Of a stretch of 32,961 nt of DNA, positions 7,224-16,259 are shown in pieces (the first letter of the stretch is position 1; each line of letters begins with the position of its first letter). The notes under the pieces are model-generated. The model did not search any database, had not been told where the DNA came from, and saw only the letters and a program-made list of their open reading frames with translations. Origin of the DNA: Paracoccaceae bacterium (GTDB taxonomy: Bacteria > Pseudomonadota > Alphaproteobacteria > Rhodobacterales > Rhodobacteraceae); NCBI GenBank assembly GCA_024763335.1, contig JANTFS010000007.1, forward strand, positions 1-32,961, given 5' to 3'. Made by a program: the position numbers and the translations under genes.

Positions 7224-10200
7224 CTACTGGCTTTCCGGCACGAGGATCTCACGCTTGCCCACATGGTTCGAAGCGCTCACCAACCCTTCATCTTCCATCT
7301 GTTCCACCAACCGGGCGGCCTTGTTGTAGCCAATACCCAGTTTGCGCTGGATGTAGGACGTCGAGCACTTGCGATCCTTCAGAACGATCGCCACGGCCTG
7401 ATCATAAAGCGCATCCTGGCCGTTCGTGTTGCCGCCGGTCGACAGGCCGAGAACCGCGTCGATATCAGCGGCTTTGTCCTCATCCGGCCCCTCGACGACT
7501 CCGCTCACGTAGTCGGGTGCCCCGAAGGACTTGAGGTGATTGACGATCTCCTCCACCTCTTCATCCGACACGAAGGGTCCGTGCACGCGGGTGATCCGGG
7601 CGCCACCGGCCATGTAAAGCATGTCGCCCATGCCAAGGAGCTGTTCGGCGCCCTGTTCGCCGAGAATCGTCCGACTGTCGACCTTCGAGGTCACCTGGAA
7701 GCTGATCCGGGTGGGGAAGTTGGCCTTGATCGTGCCGGTGATGACGTCCACCGAGGGGCGCTGCGTGGCCATGATGATGTGAATTCCGGAGGCCCGCGCC
7801 ATCTGCGCGAGGCGCTGGATCGCGGCCTCGATTTCCTTTCCTGCCACGATCATCAAATCGGCCATTTCATCGACCACCACCACGATGTAGGGCAGTTTGA
7901 CCGGCTGGAACTCTTCCGTCTCGAAGATTGGCTCGCCGGTCTCCTCATCAAAGCCCGTCTGCACCGTGCGCGAGAACATCTCGCCCTTGTCGAGCGCGTC
8001 CTTCACCCGGCCGTTGTAGCCTTCGATGTTGCGCACCCCCATCTTCGACATCTTGCGGTAACGCTCTTCCATCTCGCCGACGACCCATTTGAGCGCCACG
8101 ACCGCCTTTTTCGGGTCGGTCACGACCGGGCTGAGGAGATGCGGAATGCCATCATAGACGGAAAGCTCGAGCATCTTTGGATCGATCATGATCAGCCGGC
8201 AATCTTCCGGGGTGAGTCGGTAGAGGAGCGACAGGATCATGGTGTTGATCGCCACCGATTTGCCCGAGCCGGTGGTGCCGGCGATGAGAAGATGCGGCAT
8301 CTTCGCGAGGTTGGCCACAACCGGATCGCCGCCGATGTCTTTGCCCAGCGCCAGCGGCAGGCGCATGTTGGTGTCGCCGAAATCGCGGCCCGAAAGGATC
8401 TCGCGCAGCACCACCTTTTCTCGGTGGGCGTTGGGCAATTCGATGCCGATCACCGAACGGCCCGGCACCGTCGATACCCGCGCCGACAGCGCCGACATCG
8501 AGCGCGCGATATCGTCGGCGAGCCCGATCACGCGGCTGGCCTTGAGGCCGGGGGCAGGCTCGAGTTCATACATCGTGACCACGGGCCCGGGCCGCACGCT
8601 GACGATCTCGCCCTTCACGCCGTAGTCGTCGAGCACCGTTTCCAGCATGCGGGCGTTTTCTTCCAAGGCCTCGTCGGAAAGATGATGGCGTTCGATCGAA
8701 ACCGGGTCGGTCAGCAGGTTGAGGGGAGGGAGTTCGAAGGCCTCCGGCCGCTCGTCGAAATTCAGCGACGGCTGCGCCTCGGCGCGGGCCCGGCTCGACG
8801 GTGCCGTCTTGCGCGTGTTGTGCTGGACGACCTTTTTCGGCGCAGGCATCGGGGGTGAAACCGGCTGTGCCCGCTCGGTGTCGGCGGGTTCGGGGAGGAT
8901 GTCGGCGGCGTCGCGGTTGAAGTCGGCCTCGAGATCGGGTTCCCATTCCGGGCCGACCTCGGCCCGCATGTCGGCATCGAGCGCATAGGCCGGCGCGGCC
9001 GCAAGGGCCTCGTCGCCGGAAAAGATATTGCGCGTCTCGAGGTCTGGCTCGGGTGTCGGAACCGCGTGCGCCCCGGATCGGCGCATCACCGGCGGTTCGG
9101 CCCGCAACGCGGCAACCGCCTCGCGCCGGGCCTTCACCCGGGCCGCTGCCGACGCAATCGCGGCTGACATCGGCGACAGGGGTTCTCCGTCCGGGGTCCG
9201 GGGCGGGGTGGGGTCATCCATCGCCTCCGTCCGCCGGGCGTTGAGCGCGCGCGCGATCTTTGCGCTGATCCGGTCGGAGGCGCCGGCGTTGTCCGGCACC
9301 GCGCCGAGATAGGGCTCGGGTTCAACGAGTTCGGGCTCAACCTGCACATCGGGTGCGCGTTTCGCAAAACCGTGGACCCGCGCCAGCAGGCCCTGGCGCG
9401 GCGACGGGTCAGGCTCGGCAGGCAGGGGGGCGGTGTCGTCGTGACGAGCGCGCCCATTTTGCTGCATCTTGCGCGTCTCGATCGGCGGCTCGGTTCGGGC
9501 GACGACGCGCCCGGCGGCAAGCGGCGGCGGCGCAGAGAACTGCCCGGCATCAACAACCGAGGCATCCGCTGCCGGTGAGCCGACATGGTCCGCGCGGCGC
9601 TGCGATCGTTGCGCCTTCAGCGCCACCGCACCGCGCAGCGCGCCGGAAGCGCCCGCTGCGGCGCCCACGGCCGCACCGCGCATGCCAACCCGCATCAGTT
9701 TCAAAAGCCCCGCGTAGCTCATCACCACGCCAGCAAAGAGGAACACGCCGAACCGGCGCAACTCGCTGTGGGAAAAGCCCATGGCAAAGGCGCCGACCGC
9801 AAGCGTGGCGAGTCCGATGATCAGGGAGAGCGCCTTGAGGCCCGCCACCGGGTCGACCGGCAGAACGCCGAGAATGGCGCCGAGGATGGTATCGCCGAAC
9901 AGACCGCCGAGGCCAAAGGTGTGGCTCCAGGCCGGCCCCGGCACGAGGGTCGAGGCATAGATCGCAGCGAGCGCCACGGCGATGGGAACAAAAACGACCC
10001 GCGCCAAGACTTTTTCCTCGCCACGGTGACTGAGAAACCGAAGCCCCCACACCGCGAGAGCAACGACGATCGCCCAGGCCCCCAGCCCGATGATCACGGC
10101 AAAGGGTGATGCGATGTTCGCGCCGATGCGGCCCAGCAGGTTTTTGGTCGGGCCTTCCGTTGCCGCGAGCCATCCCGGATCGTCCGGGGAATAGGATCCG

Positions 10201-10328
10201 AGGATGAGGCCCAGCGCAATCGCCAGCACCAGCAATCCGAGGCCCAGAAGCTCCTTCCCCCGTTGCTCGATCAACGCCTGCGTGGCGCTGTCGAAGATCG
10301 GGTCACGCCCTTTCGCCTGATATGCCAT
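7224..10328 (-). CDS. ftsK: DNA translocase FtsK
   Basis: FtsK pumps DNA at the division septum and activates XerCD recombination at dif for chromosome dimer resolution. The protein has 1034 residues. The N-terminal ~215 residues contain about four to five membrane segments. Residues ~220-530 are a Pro-, Ala- and acid-rich linker of low complexity. The motor follows (~540-960) with Walker A GTTGSGKS (Lys690) and Walker [10 protein letters not shown] (~816-823). The C-terminal gamma winged helix (~970-1034), containing [20 protein letters not shown] in part, reads KOPS sequences. GAGGT lies five bases before the ATG. It follows the aminotransferase gene by 14 nt and is probably cotranscribed with it. 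Confidence 0.97.
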   Translation of the reverse strand: MAYQAKGRDPIFDSATQALIEQRGKELLGLGLLVLAIALGLILGSYSPDDPGWLAATEGPTKNLLGRIGANIASPFAVIIGLGAWAIVVALAVWGLRFLSHRGEEKVLARVVFVPIAVALAAIYASTLVPGPAWSHTFGLGGLFGDTILGAILGVLPVDPVAGLKALSLIIGLATLAVGAFAMGFSHSELRRFGVFLFAGVVMSYAGLLKLMRVGMRGAAVGAAAGASGALRGAVALKAQRSQRRADHVGSPAADASVVDAGQFSAPPPLAAGRVVARTEPPIETRKMQQNGRARHDDTAPLPAEPDPSPRQGLLARVHGFAKRAPDVQVEPELVEPEPYLGAVPDNAGASDRISAKIARALNARRTEAMDDPTPPRTPDGEPLSPMSAAIASAAARVKARREAVAALRAEPPVMRRSGAHAVPTPEPDLETRNIFSGDEALAAAPAYALDADMRAEVGPEWEPDLEADFNRDAADILPEPADTERAQPVSPPMPAPKKVVQHNTRKTAPSSRARAEAQPSLNFDERPEAFELPPLNLLTDPVSIERHHLSDEALEENARMLETVLDDYGVKGEIVSVRPGPVVTMYELEPAPGLKASRVIGLADDIARSMSALSARVSTVPGRSVIGIELPNAHREKVVLREILSGRDFGDTNMRLPLALGKDIGGDPVVANLAKMPHLLIAGTTGSGKSVAINTMILSLLYRLTPEDCRLIMIDPKMLELSVYDGIPHLLSPVVTDPKKAVVALKWVVGEMEERYRKMSKMGVRNIEGYNGRVKDALDKGEMFSRTVQTGFDEETGEPIFETEEFQPVKLPYIVVVVDEMADLMIVAGKEIEAAIQRLAQMARASGIHIIMATQRPSVDVITGTIKANFPTRISFQVTSKVDSRTILGEQGAEQLLGMGDMLYMAGGARITRVHGPFVSDEEVEEIVNHLKSFGAPDYVSGVVEGPDEDKAADIDAVLGLSTGGNTNGQDALYDQAVAIVLKDRKCSTSYIQRKLGIGYNKAARLVEQMEDEGLVSASNHVGKREILVPESQ

Positions 10329-10342
10329 TCCTCACCTCGTTC

Positions 10343-11524
10343 TTATGCGTAGATGCAGCTCTTGAGCCGTTCCAGGCCCCGCTGCATCTCGTCTTTTGGG
10401 GCCACCATCGCGACCCTGATGTAAGCCTTGCCGGGGTTCAGCCCATCCACCTCACGTGCGAGATAGGCGCCGGGGAGAACCCGAATTCCCGTTTCCGTCC
10501 AGAGCCTCAGGGCCGCGTTCTCGCCGTCATCGACGGGGAGCCACAGGAAGAAACCGGCCTGCGGCGGATGATACCCGGGCACGTCTGAGAAGATTTCGTC
10601 GGCAATGCGGTATTTTTCCTGGTAGAGCGCCCGTGACGTCTTCACATGCGCCTCGTCGGCCCAGGCTCGCTCCGCCACACGCTGAAGGGGGAGCGGCAAC
10701 GGCGCCCCGGCATAGGCGCGCAGCTGCTTGATGCGGGCGATGCTTTCCGGGCCGCCGGCGACAAATCCGGAGCGGAGGCCGGGCAGATTCGAACGCTTCG
10801 AGAGCGAATGAAAGATCACCACGCGTTCGGGATCGGCCCCACCCTCGGCGGCAACCTCGAGGGCTCCGCTGGGCGGCCTGTCGCGGTAGATCTCCGAATA
10901 GCATTCGTCCGCGAAAATCTGGAAATCGTGTTTCTCGGCCAAGGCGATCAGCGTGGCCCAATCCTCTCGGCTGGCGACGGCACCCTGTGGGTTCGAGGGC
11001 GAGCAAAGATAGGCGATGGCGGTTCGGTTCAGGATATCCTTGGGCAGAGCCGTGTAGTCGGGCAGAAAGCCCGTCTCGGCCGTCGCCGGCACATAGACCG
11101 GCTCGGCGCCCACAGCGAGCGCGGCCATGGCATAGACCTGGTAGAACGGGTTCGGGATCAGGATCACCGGGCGTCGCCCGCGGACGACTTCGGGGCAGAG
11201 CGCAATGGCTGAATTGAACAGGCCCTCGCGCGTGCCATTGAGCGCCATGATCTGGGTATCGGCCTCGATGCGAACGCCATAGCGCCGATCAATCCAGCCG
11301 GCGATTTCCGACAGCAGCTCCGGGGTTCCATCGTTGGGGGGGTAGACCCCGAAGCCCGCGAGATTTTCGGAGATCGTTTCGCCGACGAACCCGGGCATCG
11401 CGTGTTTCGGCTCGCCGATCGTCATATGAATGACCTCGCCGCCCGGCGCATGGGCGTCGAGCAGCGCCCGCAGCCGCGGGAACGCGTATTCGGGCAAGCC
11501 GGAAAACCGCTCGGGAAACGTCAT
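10343..11524 (-). CDS. Class I/II PLP-dependent aminotransferase, possibly DapC-like
   Basis: This is a 393-residue fold-type I aminotransferase. It has the Asn178 (SPSNPQG), Asp206 (FADECYS) and PLP-binding Lys243 (SLSKRSNLPGLRSGF) motifs and a C-terminal YIRVAM arginine that binds the substrate carboxylate. The SLSKRSN motif is shared with succinyldiaminopimelate aminotransferases (DapC) of the lysine/peptidoglycan pathway, so that role is a reasonable guess, but other amino-acid substrates cannot be excluded. The gene sits 14 nt before ftsK, an arrangement common in this order. A weak terminator-like hairpin for the amidase gene and a possible -10 (CTATTC) lie in the 124-nt gap upstream. 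Confidence 0.88.
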   Translation of the reverse strand: MTFPERFSGLPEYAFPRLRALLDAHAPGGEVIHMTIGEPKHAMPGFVGETISENLAGFGVYPPNDGTPELLSEIAGWIDRRYGVRIEADTQIMALNGTREGLFNSAIALCPEVVRGRRPVILIPNPFYQVYAMAALAVGAEPVYVPATAETGFLPDYTALPKDILNRTAIAYLCSPSNPQGAVASREDWATLIALAEKHDFQIFADECYSEIYRDRPPSGALEVAAEGGADPERVVIFHSLSKRSNLPGLRSGFVAGGPESIARIKQLRAYAGAPLPLPLQRVAERAWADEAHVKTSRALYQEKYRIADEIFSDVPGYHPPQAGFFLWLPVDDGENAALRLWTETGIRVLPGAYLAREVDGLNPGKAYIRVAMVAPKDEMQRGLERLKSCIYA

Positions 11525-11648
11525 GCCTGTGTCTGCCTCTATCCTCGGGATCGTTTTCGCCCCGATTTCGCCCAGAATAGCCGGTCAGGGCGGCGCGGTC
11601 CAGAAAAAGGCTGAGAAACCCGCTGCTTGCGGTTTGGATATGTGTCTT

Positions 11649-12980
11649 TTAGGCCAAGGCCGCTTCGGCAGCCGCGCCGATCCTCAACAGCCGCTCCTCC
11701 CCCATCGGTGCGCCGAGAAACATGATGCCAGCCGACGGAACCCCCGTGGGAAGGGTGAGCCCGGCCCCGCACATCAGGTTTCCGATCCGCGTGTTGACGA
11801 GCGAAAGCAGGTTTTCCGTCACGTAGTATTCGTGCTCGGAGAGCAGCCGGTCGATCTTCGGGGGCAGGATCGGCGATGTCGGCAGGATCACCGCATCGAA
11901 GCCAGCGGTGCGGCGGCGGAACTCGGCGCGCAAGGCATCGAGCTTGTGCCAGGCCGCCACATAGTCAGACCCGCCGAACTTGCCGCCGGCGCGGAAGCGG
12001 TGGAGGATCTGCTCGAACATCAGCTCGGGTTGAGCCTCGATCACGTCACGCCAGGTCGCGTAGGCCTCCGTGGTGTACAGGATGGCTGACATGGCGAGGG
12101 CTTCATCAACGAGATCGAAGTTGGCACTTTCGATCTCGGCGCCAGCCTCCCGCAGACGGGAAACCGCGTGTTCGAACCCCGCGCGGGGTTCGTCGCGCAG
12201 ATCGCGCAGGCCATTCTCCAGCACGAGGAGCCGGACGCCTTTCAGCGATGCTCCCTGCAAGTCCGCAGCCCGCGCTTGGCCTTCAAGGGCGGCAAGAAAG
12301 AGGGCACAATCCTCGACGGTGCGGCACAGCGGGCCGACGGTATCGAACTTTGCACACAGCGGCACGACGCCCTTGAGAGACAGCCGTCCCGAGGTGGTCT
12401 TGAGACCGACAAGATCGTTCCACGCCGCGGGAATGCGCACCGACCCGCCCGTATCAGAGCCGATGCCCGCCGGGGCGAGGCCAAAGGCCACCGAGGTGGC
12501 GGCCCCGGAAGACGAGCCGCCGGCAACGGCCTCGGCGTCGTTGACGCTGGGTGGGGTTTGCGTCACCGGGTTCAGCCCCAGACCGGAAAACGCCAGTTCC
12601 GACATGTGCGTCTTGCCGAGGCCGACGAGGCCCATGGCCGTCGCGTTCTGCACAACTTCGGCATCGGCATCGGGCAGGCGGCCTTTCAGAAGGGCCGAGC
12701 CGGCCTCGGTGACCACGCCGGCTGTGTCGAACAGGTCTTTCCAGCTCACCGGCACCCCGTCGAGTGGCCCACGACGGGTGCCCGTCTTCGCGCGCTTTGC
12801 CGCTGCCGCGGCTTCGGCCATCGCCCGGTCTTCCGTCAGGCGCGCATAGATGCGGTCTTTCAACGGATGCGCCTTGATCGCATCGAAATAGGCGCCCGCG
12901 AGGTCGACCGGATCGACCCGCCCCGCGCCGATTTCGCGCCCGAGATCGCCTGCACTCATCCAAAGCCAGTTGTCCGCCAT
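11649..12980 (-). CDS. Amidase signature family protein
   Basis: This 443-residue hydrolase has the full Ser-cisSer-Lys triad of the amidase signature family: Lys81 (SWKDLFDTAG), Ser156 (AGGSSSGAA) and Ser180 (SDTGGSVRIPAAW). The spacing of 75 and 99 residues from the lysine equals that of GatA (Lys79, Ser154, Ser178). GatB and GatC are not adjacent and the C-terminal part is unlike GatA, so this is more likely a stand-alone amidase than the tRNA amidotransferase subunit. The substrate is unknown. AAAGGGGA precedes the ATG. It is divergent from the UbiH-type gene and upstream of the aminotransferase gene on the same strand. Confidence 0.88.
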   Translation of the reverse strand: MADNWLWMSAGDLGREIGAGRVDPVDLAGAYFDAIKAHPLKDRIYARLTEDRAMAEAAAAAKRAKTGTRRGPLDGVPVSWKDLFDTAGVVTEAGSALLKGRLPDADAEVVQNATAMGLVGLGKTHMSELAFSGLGLNPVTQTPPSVNDAEAVAGGSSSGAATSVAFGLAPAGIGSDTGGSVRIPAAWNDLVGLKTTSGRLSLKGVVPLCAKFDTVGPLCRTVEDCALFLAALEGQARAADLQGASLKGVRLLVLENGLRDLRDEPRAGFEHAVSRLREAGAEIESANFDLVDEALAMSAILYTTEAYATWRDVIEAQPELMFEQILHRFRAGGKFGGSDYVAAWHKLDALRAEFRRRTAGFDAVILPTSPILPPKIDRLLSEHEYYVTENLLSLVNTRIGNLMCGAGLTLPTGVPSAGIMFLGAPMGEERLLRIGAAAEAALA

Positions 12981-13060
12981 GGGTCCCCTTTCCGTTTGCC
13001 GAGACGGTAGCGGCGCGACAGCGCATGGACAATCCCGATTTGCCGCGCCAAAGATGCGCT

Positions 13061-14287
13061 ATGCAACTCGATACCGATATTCTGATCGTGGGCGGCGGGC
13101 TGAATGGTCCGGCCCTTGCTCTGGCGCTGGGCGACGTTGGGTTCAACGTCACGGTGGTTGACGCGTTGAAGGCGGGCACGCGCGGCGAGGAGGCGTTCGA
13201 CGGACGCGGATATGCACTCGCGCTCGCCTCGCAGCGGCTGCTCAAGGCGATCGGTGTCTGGGACCGGGTCGGCGACAATGCCACGCCCTTGCTCGAGATC
13301 CGCATTTCCGACGGCAAGCCGGGCACCGGCCCGGGCCCGTTCGTTCTGGAGTTCGACAACGGCGAGCTCGATGAGGGCCCGATGGGCTACATGGTCGAAG
13401 ACCGTTTCCTCTCCCGTGCCCTGCTTGACGCGGTGCAGGCCCATCCGAAGGTTGCGCTCGTCGATGGGGCGATGGTCACGGCGCAGGAGATCGGGCCAGC
13501 CAGCGTGACGCTGACACTCGATAGCGGCAAGACGCTGTCGGGCCGAATGGTGGTGGGGTGCGACGGGCGGCGGTCGGGCGTGGCCGAAAGGGCCGGGATC
13601 GGGCGGCATGGGCATGACTACGGGCAGACCGCACTGGTGTGCGCCATCAACCACGAAAAGCCACACCACGGGATCGCGCATCAATTCTTCATGCCGTCTG
13701 GTCCGCTGGCAATCCTGCCGTTGCCGGGCAATCAATGCTCGATTGTCTGGACCGAAAGCCATGCCGAGGCGGCGCGCATCCACGCGCTTGATGACGCCGG
13801 CTACCTTGAAGAGCTGCGGCCGCGGTTTGGCGATTTTCTCGGTGAGATCAGTCTTGCGGGCAAACGCTTCACCTATCCGCTCAACCTGACGGTCGCCAAC
13901 TCTTACGTGGCCGATCGGGTGGCGCTGGTGGGCGATGCCGCCCACGGCATGCACCCGATCGCGGGGCAGGGCCTTAACGCCGGGCTCAAGGACGTCGGCG
14001 CGCTTGCCGAGGTGCTTGCGCTGGCCAAGCGCCGAGGTGAAGATTATGGCCGGATCGATGTGCTGGAGCGCTATCAGCAATGGCGCCGTTTCGATGTGAC
14101 GAGCATGGTAACGGCCACCGAGACGGTGAACCGGCTGTTCTCGAACGATAACCCGGTCTTGCGCACCCTGCGCGACATTGGCCTCGGCGCGGTTAACGCC
14201 ATGCCGAAACTGCGCCGGGGGTTCATCCGGGAGGCGGCCGGGCTTACCGGCGACTTGCCGAGGCTCCTTCAAGGCCGACAAATCTGA
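13061..14287 (+). CDS. UbiH/UbiF-type FAD-dependent monooxygenase
   Basis: This 408-residue flavoprotein belongs to the ubiquinone-ring hydroxylase family. The dinucleotide-binding GGGLNGPALALAL motif is at residues 11-23, the conserved DG region (GCDGRRSGV) lies near residue 165, and the FAD-ribose motif GDAAHGMHPIAGQGLN lies near residue 290. UbiH-family proteins hydroxylate the aromatic ring during ubiquinone synthesis; which carbon this one acts on cannot be told from sequence. I prefer the ATG at 13061, just before the fold begins, to an in-frame ATG twelve codons upstream; neither has a strong Shine-Dalgarno. It converges with the transglycosylase gene with only three bases between the stops. 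Confidence 0.88.
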   Translation: MQLDTDILIVGGGLNGPALALALGDVGFNVTVVDALKAGTRGEEAFDGRGYALALASQRLLKAIGVWDRVGDNATPLLEIRISDGKPGTGPGPFVLEFDNGELDEGPMGYMVEDRFLSRALLDAVQAHPKVALVDGAMVTAQEIGPASVTLTLDSGKTLSGRMVVGCDGRRSGVAERAGIGRHGHDYGQTALVCAINHEKPHHGIAHQFFMPSGPLAILPLPGNQCSIVWTESHAEAARIHALDDAGYLEELRPRFGDFLGEISLAGKRFTYPLNLTVANSYVADRVALVGDAAHGMHPIAGQGLNAGLKDVGALAEVLALAKRRGEDYGRIDVLERYQQWRRFDVTSMVTATETVNRLFSNDNPVLRTLRDIGLGAVNAMPKLRRGFIREAAGLTGDLPRLLQGRQI

Positions 14288-14290
14288 GGC

Positions 14291-14875
14291 TCAACGCTTG
14301 CCGCAGAGCCTCAGCTGCTGGTCATACATCACGGCCCGCTCAGCCACCTCGTCGGCGATCCGCACCAGCCACGTCTTGGTTTTGTAGGTTCCGCGCAGAA
14401 AGCCGGTCCGGCCATCATGGTAGGCGAGATACTGGTTGCGCGCGTCATGCAGTGCCACACCGGTTTCTTCCCGTGTCAGGGTCATGTACCACCCCATGAA
14501 ATCGGTGGCGTCCCGGATATCATCGCGCGCGGCACGGCGCCCGCCTTCGGCACGCTGGTATTCTCCCCATGTGCCGTCCAGTGCCTGTGCGTAGCCATAG
14601 GCGGAACTCTGGCGGCCCAAAGGGATCACCCCGAGGGCGTATTTCATTGGCGTGCGGTTATCTCCGATGAATTTCGATTCCTGGTAGATCATCGCCATCA
14701 GGACAGGGACGGGAACGTCCCATTTGCGCTCGGCCTGTTTCATCGCGCGCAGGTAGTGGGGCCGTTGATCCACGATCGAACAGGCGTCGTCGAGATTTCG
14801 CGGCGCCCGAAAATCGCTGCCGCCGCACGAGGCGACGAGCACGAGAAAAATAATCGTGCGAAGGGGTCTGCTCAT
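14291..14875 (-). CDS. Lytic transglycosylase (SLT domain) lipoprotein
   Basis: This 194-residue protein has a lipoprotein signal (hydrophobic residues 7-15, lipobox VASC, Cys17). An SLT fold follows, with the putative catalytic Glu66 in MIYQESKF, then SSAYGYAQALDGTW and a C-terminal YLAYHDGRTGF segment, all typical of transglycosylases that cleave the MurNAc-GlcNAc bond with anhydro product. It would be anchored to a membrane on the periplasmic side. I chose the ATG at 14875 because the signal peptide starts there; an earlier ATG 14 codons upstream would give an implausible leader. No partner gene is apparent. Confidence 0.87.
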   Translation of the reverse strand: MSRPLRTIIFLVLVASCGGSDFRAPRNLDDACSIVDQRPHYLRAMKQAERKWDVPVPVLMAMIYQESKFIGDNRTPMKYALGVIPLGRQSSAYGYAQALDGTWGEYQRAEGGRRAARDDIRDATDFMGWYMTLTREETGVALHDARNQYLAYHDGRTGFLRGTYKTKTWLVRIADEVAERAVMYDQQLRLCGKR

Positions 14876-14945
14876 CTGCCTCTCGCAACTATGTCGCTTA
14901 TCGTTTTGGCCCACCATAGCCTAAACCGGCACGCTAGGAAATGGC

Positions 14946-15827
14946 CTAGACGAGAAAGGCGAGCGTGAGGGGAATCGTTGCAACAGCCGCGAGCGTGGAG
15001 GCAACAACGAGCCCGGCGACGGCGTCTGCATCGGCGCCATATTTTTCCGCCAGCATGTAGGATGTCACCGCAACCGGCGTCGAAACCTGAAGCACCAGGA
15101 TCGCGAAGGGAATGCCGGTCAGCCCGAAAGCCAGGCCGATTGTCCAGCCGATCGCAACGGTGACGCCAACCTTTGTGAGCGAAAGCAGGAAGGCCCGGCC
15201 GAGACCGGCCGGATGCAGCCGCGCCACAGCGACCCCGAGGGTTATTAACATGAGCGGGATGGCGAGTTGACCGATGAGATCAAGTGTGTTGGTCAAGAAA
15301 CGCGGTGTCTGCCAGCCCTGCCACAAGAACAGGGCACCCAGCAAGGTCGCCCATACCAGCGGCTCTTTCAGGGCCTTGATCGGCGAGCCTCCGCCAGCCA
15401 CAACCCAGACGCCGAACGTGAAGGACCAGATCGCCATGACGGCGAAGACCACAACCGCATAACTGAGCCCGGCCTCACCAAATGCGAACAGCGCAAGTGG
15501 CAGCCCGAGATTGCCGGTGTTGCCGAAGACCAGCGGTGCGAGATAGGTGCGCAGATCAAGCCCCGCGAGACGGGTTCCGATCAAGGCAGCGATGGTAATC
15601 GCGCCATAAGCCGCGATCGAGGCCAGCAGGAGCGTGGTGAGGGCCGCGGGTTCGATCTCGGTTTTCATCAGGGCCGTGAAGATCAGCGCAGGCACCGCGA
15701 GTGTCATCGCCAGCTTGGTCACAAACTCGATTCGGTACTCGAAGCCGAGACGCACCCAGAGAAATCCGATCAACGCCAGAATGAAGACGGGCGCGACGAT
15801 TTCGAGCACTGTCAGAATGAGGTTCAC
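14946..15827 (-). CDS. AEC (auxin efflux carrier) family transporter
   Basis: The 293-residue protein is almost entirely hydrophobic, with about ten membrane segments in two halves. It has the AEC features VPALIFTAL in the first half, FGNTGNLGLPLALF in the middle and an STPVAVTSYMLAEKYG stretch near the end. Family members export organic acids or other small anions; the substrate here is unknown. The best start is a GTG at 15827 preceded by AGGAAA seven bases upstream, because the first membrane segment begins right there; the longer open frame upstream encodes polar residues with no family similarity. It is divergent from hspQ. Confidence 0.85.
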   Translation of the reverse strand: MNLILTVLEIVAPVFILALIGFLWVRLGFEYRIEFVTKLAMTLAVPALIFTALMKTEIEPAALTTLLLASIAAYGAITIAALIGTRLAGLDLRTYLAPLVFGNTGNLGLPLALFAFGEAGLSYAVVVFAVMAIWSFTFGVWVVAGGGSPIKALKEPLVWATLLGALFLWQGWQTPRFLTNTLDLIGQLAIPLMLITLGVAVARLHPAGLGRAFLLSLTKVGVTVAIGWTIGLAFGLTGIPFAILVLQVSTPVAVTSYMLAEKYGADADAVAGLVVASTLAAVATIPLTLAFLV

Positions 15828-15852
15828 AGTCTGTTTCCTACAAAATCCGGCA

Positions 15853-15880
15853 CCTCGCATGGACAAGCCCCGGTGCGAGG
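15853..15880. repeat. Inverted repeat upstream of hspQ
   Basis: CCTCGCA and TGCGAGG form a perfect 7-bp inverted repeat with a 14-nt spacer, 31 nt before the hspQ ATG. It could be an operator or a hairpin in the 5' untranslated region. It does not match the CIRCE sequence. Confidence 0.35.
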
Positions 15881-15910
15881 CATTACTACTCGGACGGGAG
15901 CTGTTGGACC

Positions 15911-16237
15911 ATGCTGAAAACGCGGGCAAAATATCACCTTGGCCAGATCGTGCGCCATCGCAAGCACCCCTTCCGGGGGGTGGTCTTCGATGTCGACGCG
16001 GCGTTCAACAATACCGAGGAGTGGTATGAGGCCATCCCGGAAGACAGCCGCCCGTCAAAGGATCAGCCGTTTTACCACCTGCTCGCGGAAAACGATCAGA
16101 GCTACTACGTGGCCTATGTCTCGGAGCAGAACCTTGTGGCCGACTATTCCGGCGAGCCGGTGAGCCACCCCGATTTGCCCGATCTTTTCGGCGAATTCGA
16201 AGACGGGCACTACCCGCTCCATTTTCAACTGAACTGA
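15911..16237 (+). CDS. hspQ: Heat shock protein HspQ
   Basis: This 108-residue protein shows the YccV/HspQ hemimethylated-DNA-binding fold: KYHLGQIVRHRKHPFRGVVFDVD (seen in part as GQIVRHRKHPFRGV), the DPEF-like segment NNTEEWYEAIPE, QPFYHLLAEND, YYVAYVSEQNL and a HPDLPDLFG end. In enteric bacteria HspQ is heat-induced and acts as a specificity factor for Lon and a modulator of DnaA stability. The length fits. Its stop lies 22 nt from the convergent gamma-glutamyltransferase stop; AACTG is repeated three times across its stop codon, with no evident function. Confidence 0.93.
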   Translation: MLKTRAKYHLGQIVRHRKHPFRGVVFDVDAAFNNTEEWYEAIPEDSRPSKDQPFYHLLAENDQSYYVAYVSEQNLVADYSGEPVSHPDLPDLFGEFEDGHYPLHFQLN

Positions 16238-16259
16238 ACTGAAACGAGCCGGACGTGGG

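Noticed and set aside
16228-16246. Threefold AACTG repeat at the hspQ stop codon
   Set aside because: It is too short and lies in a coding end with no structure; probably chance or slippage.
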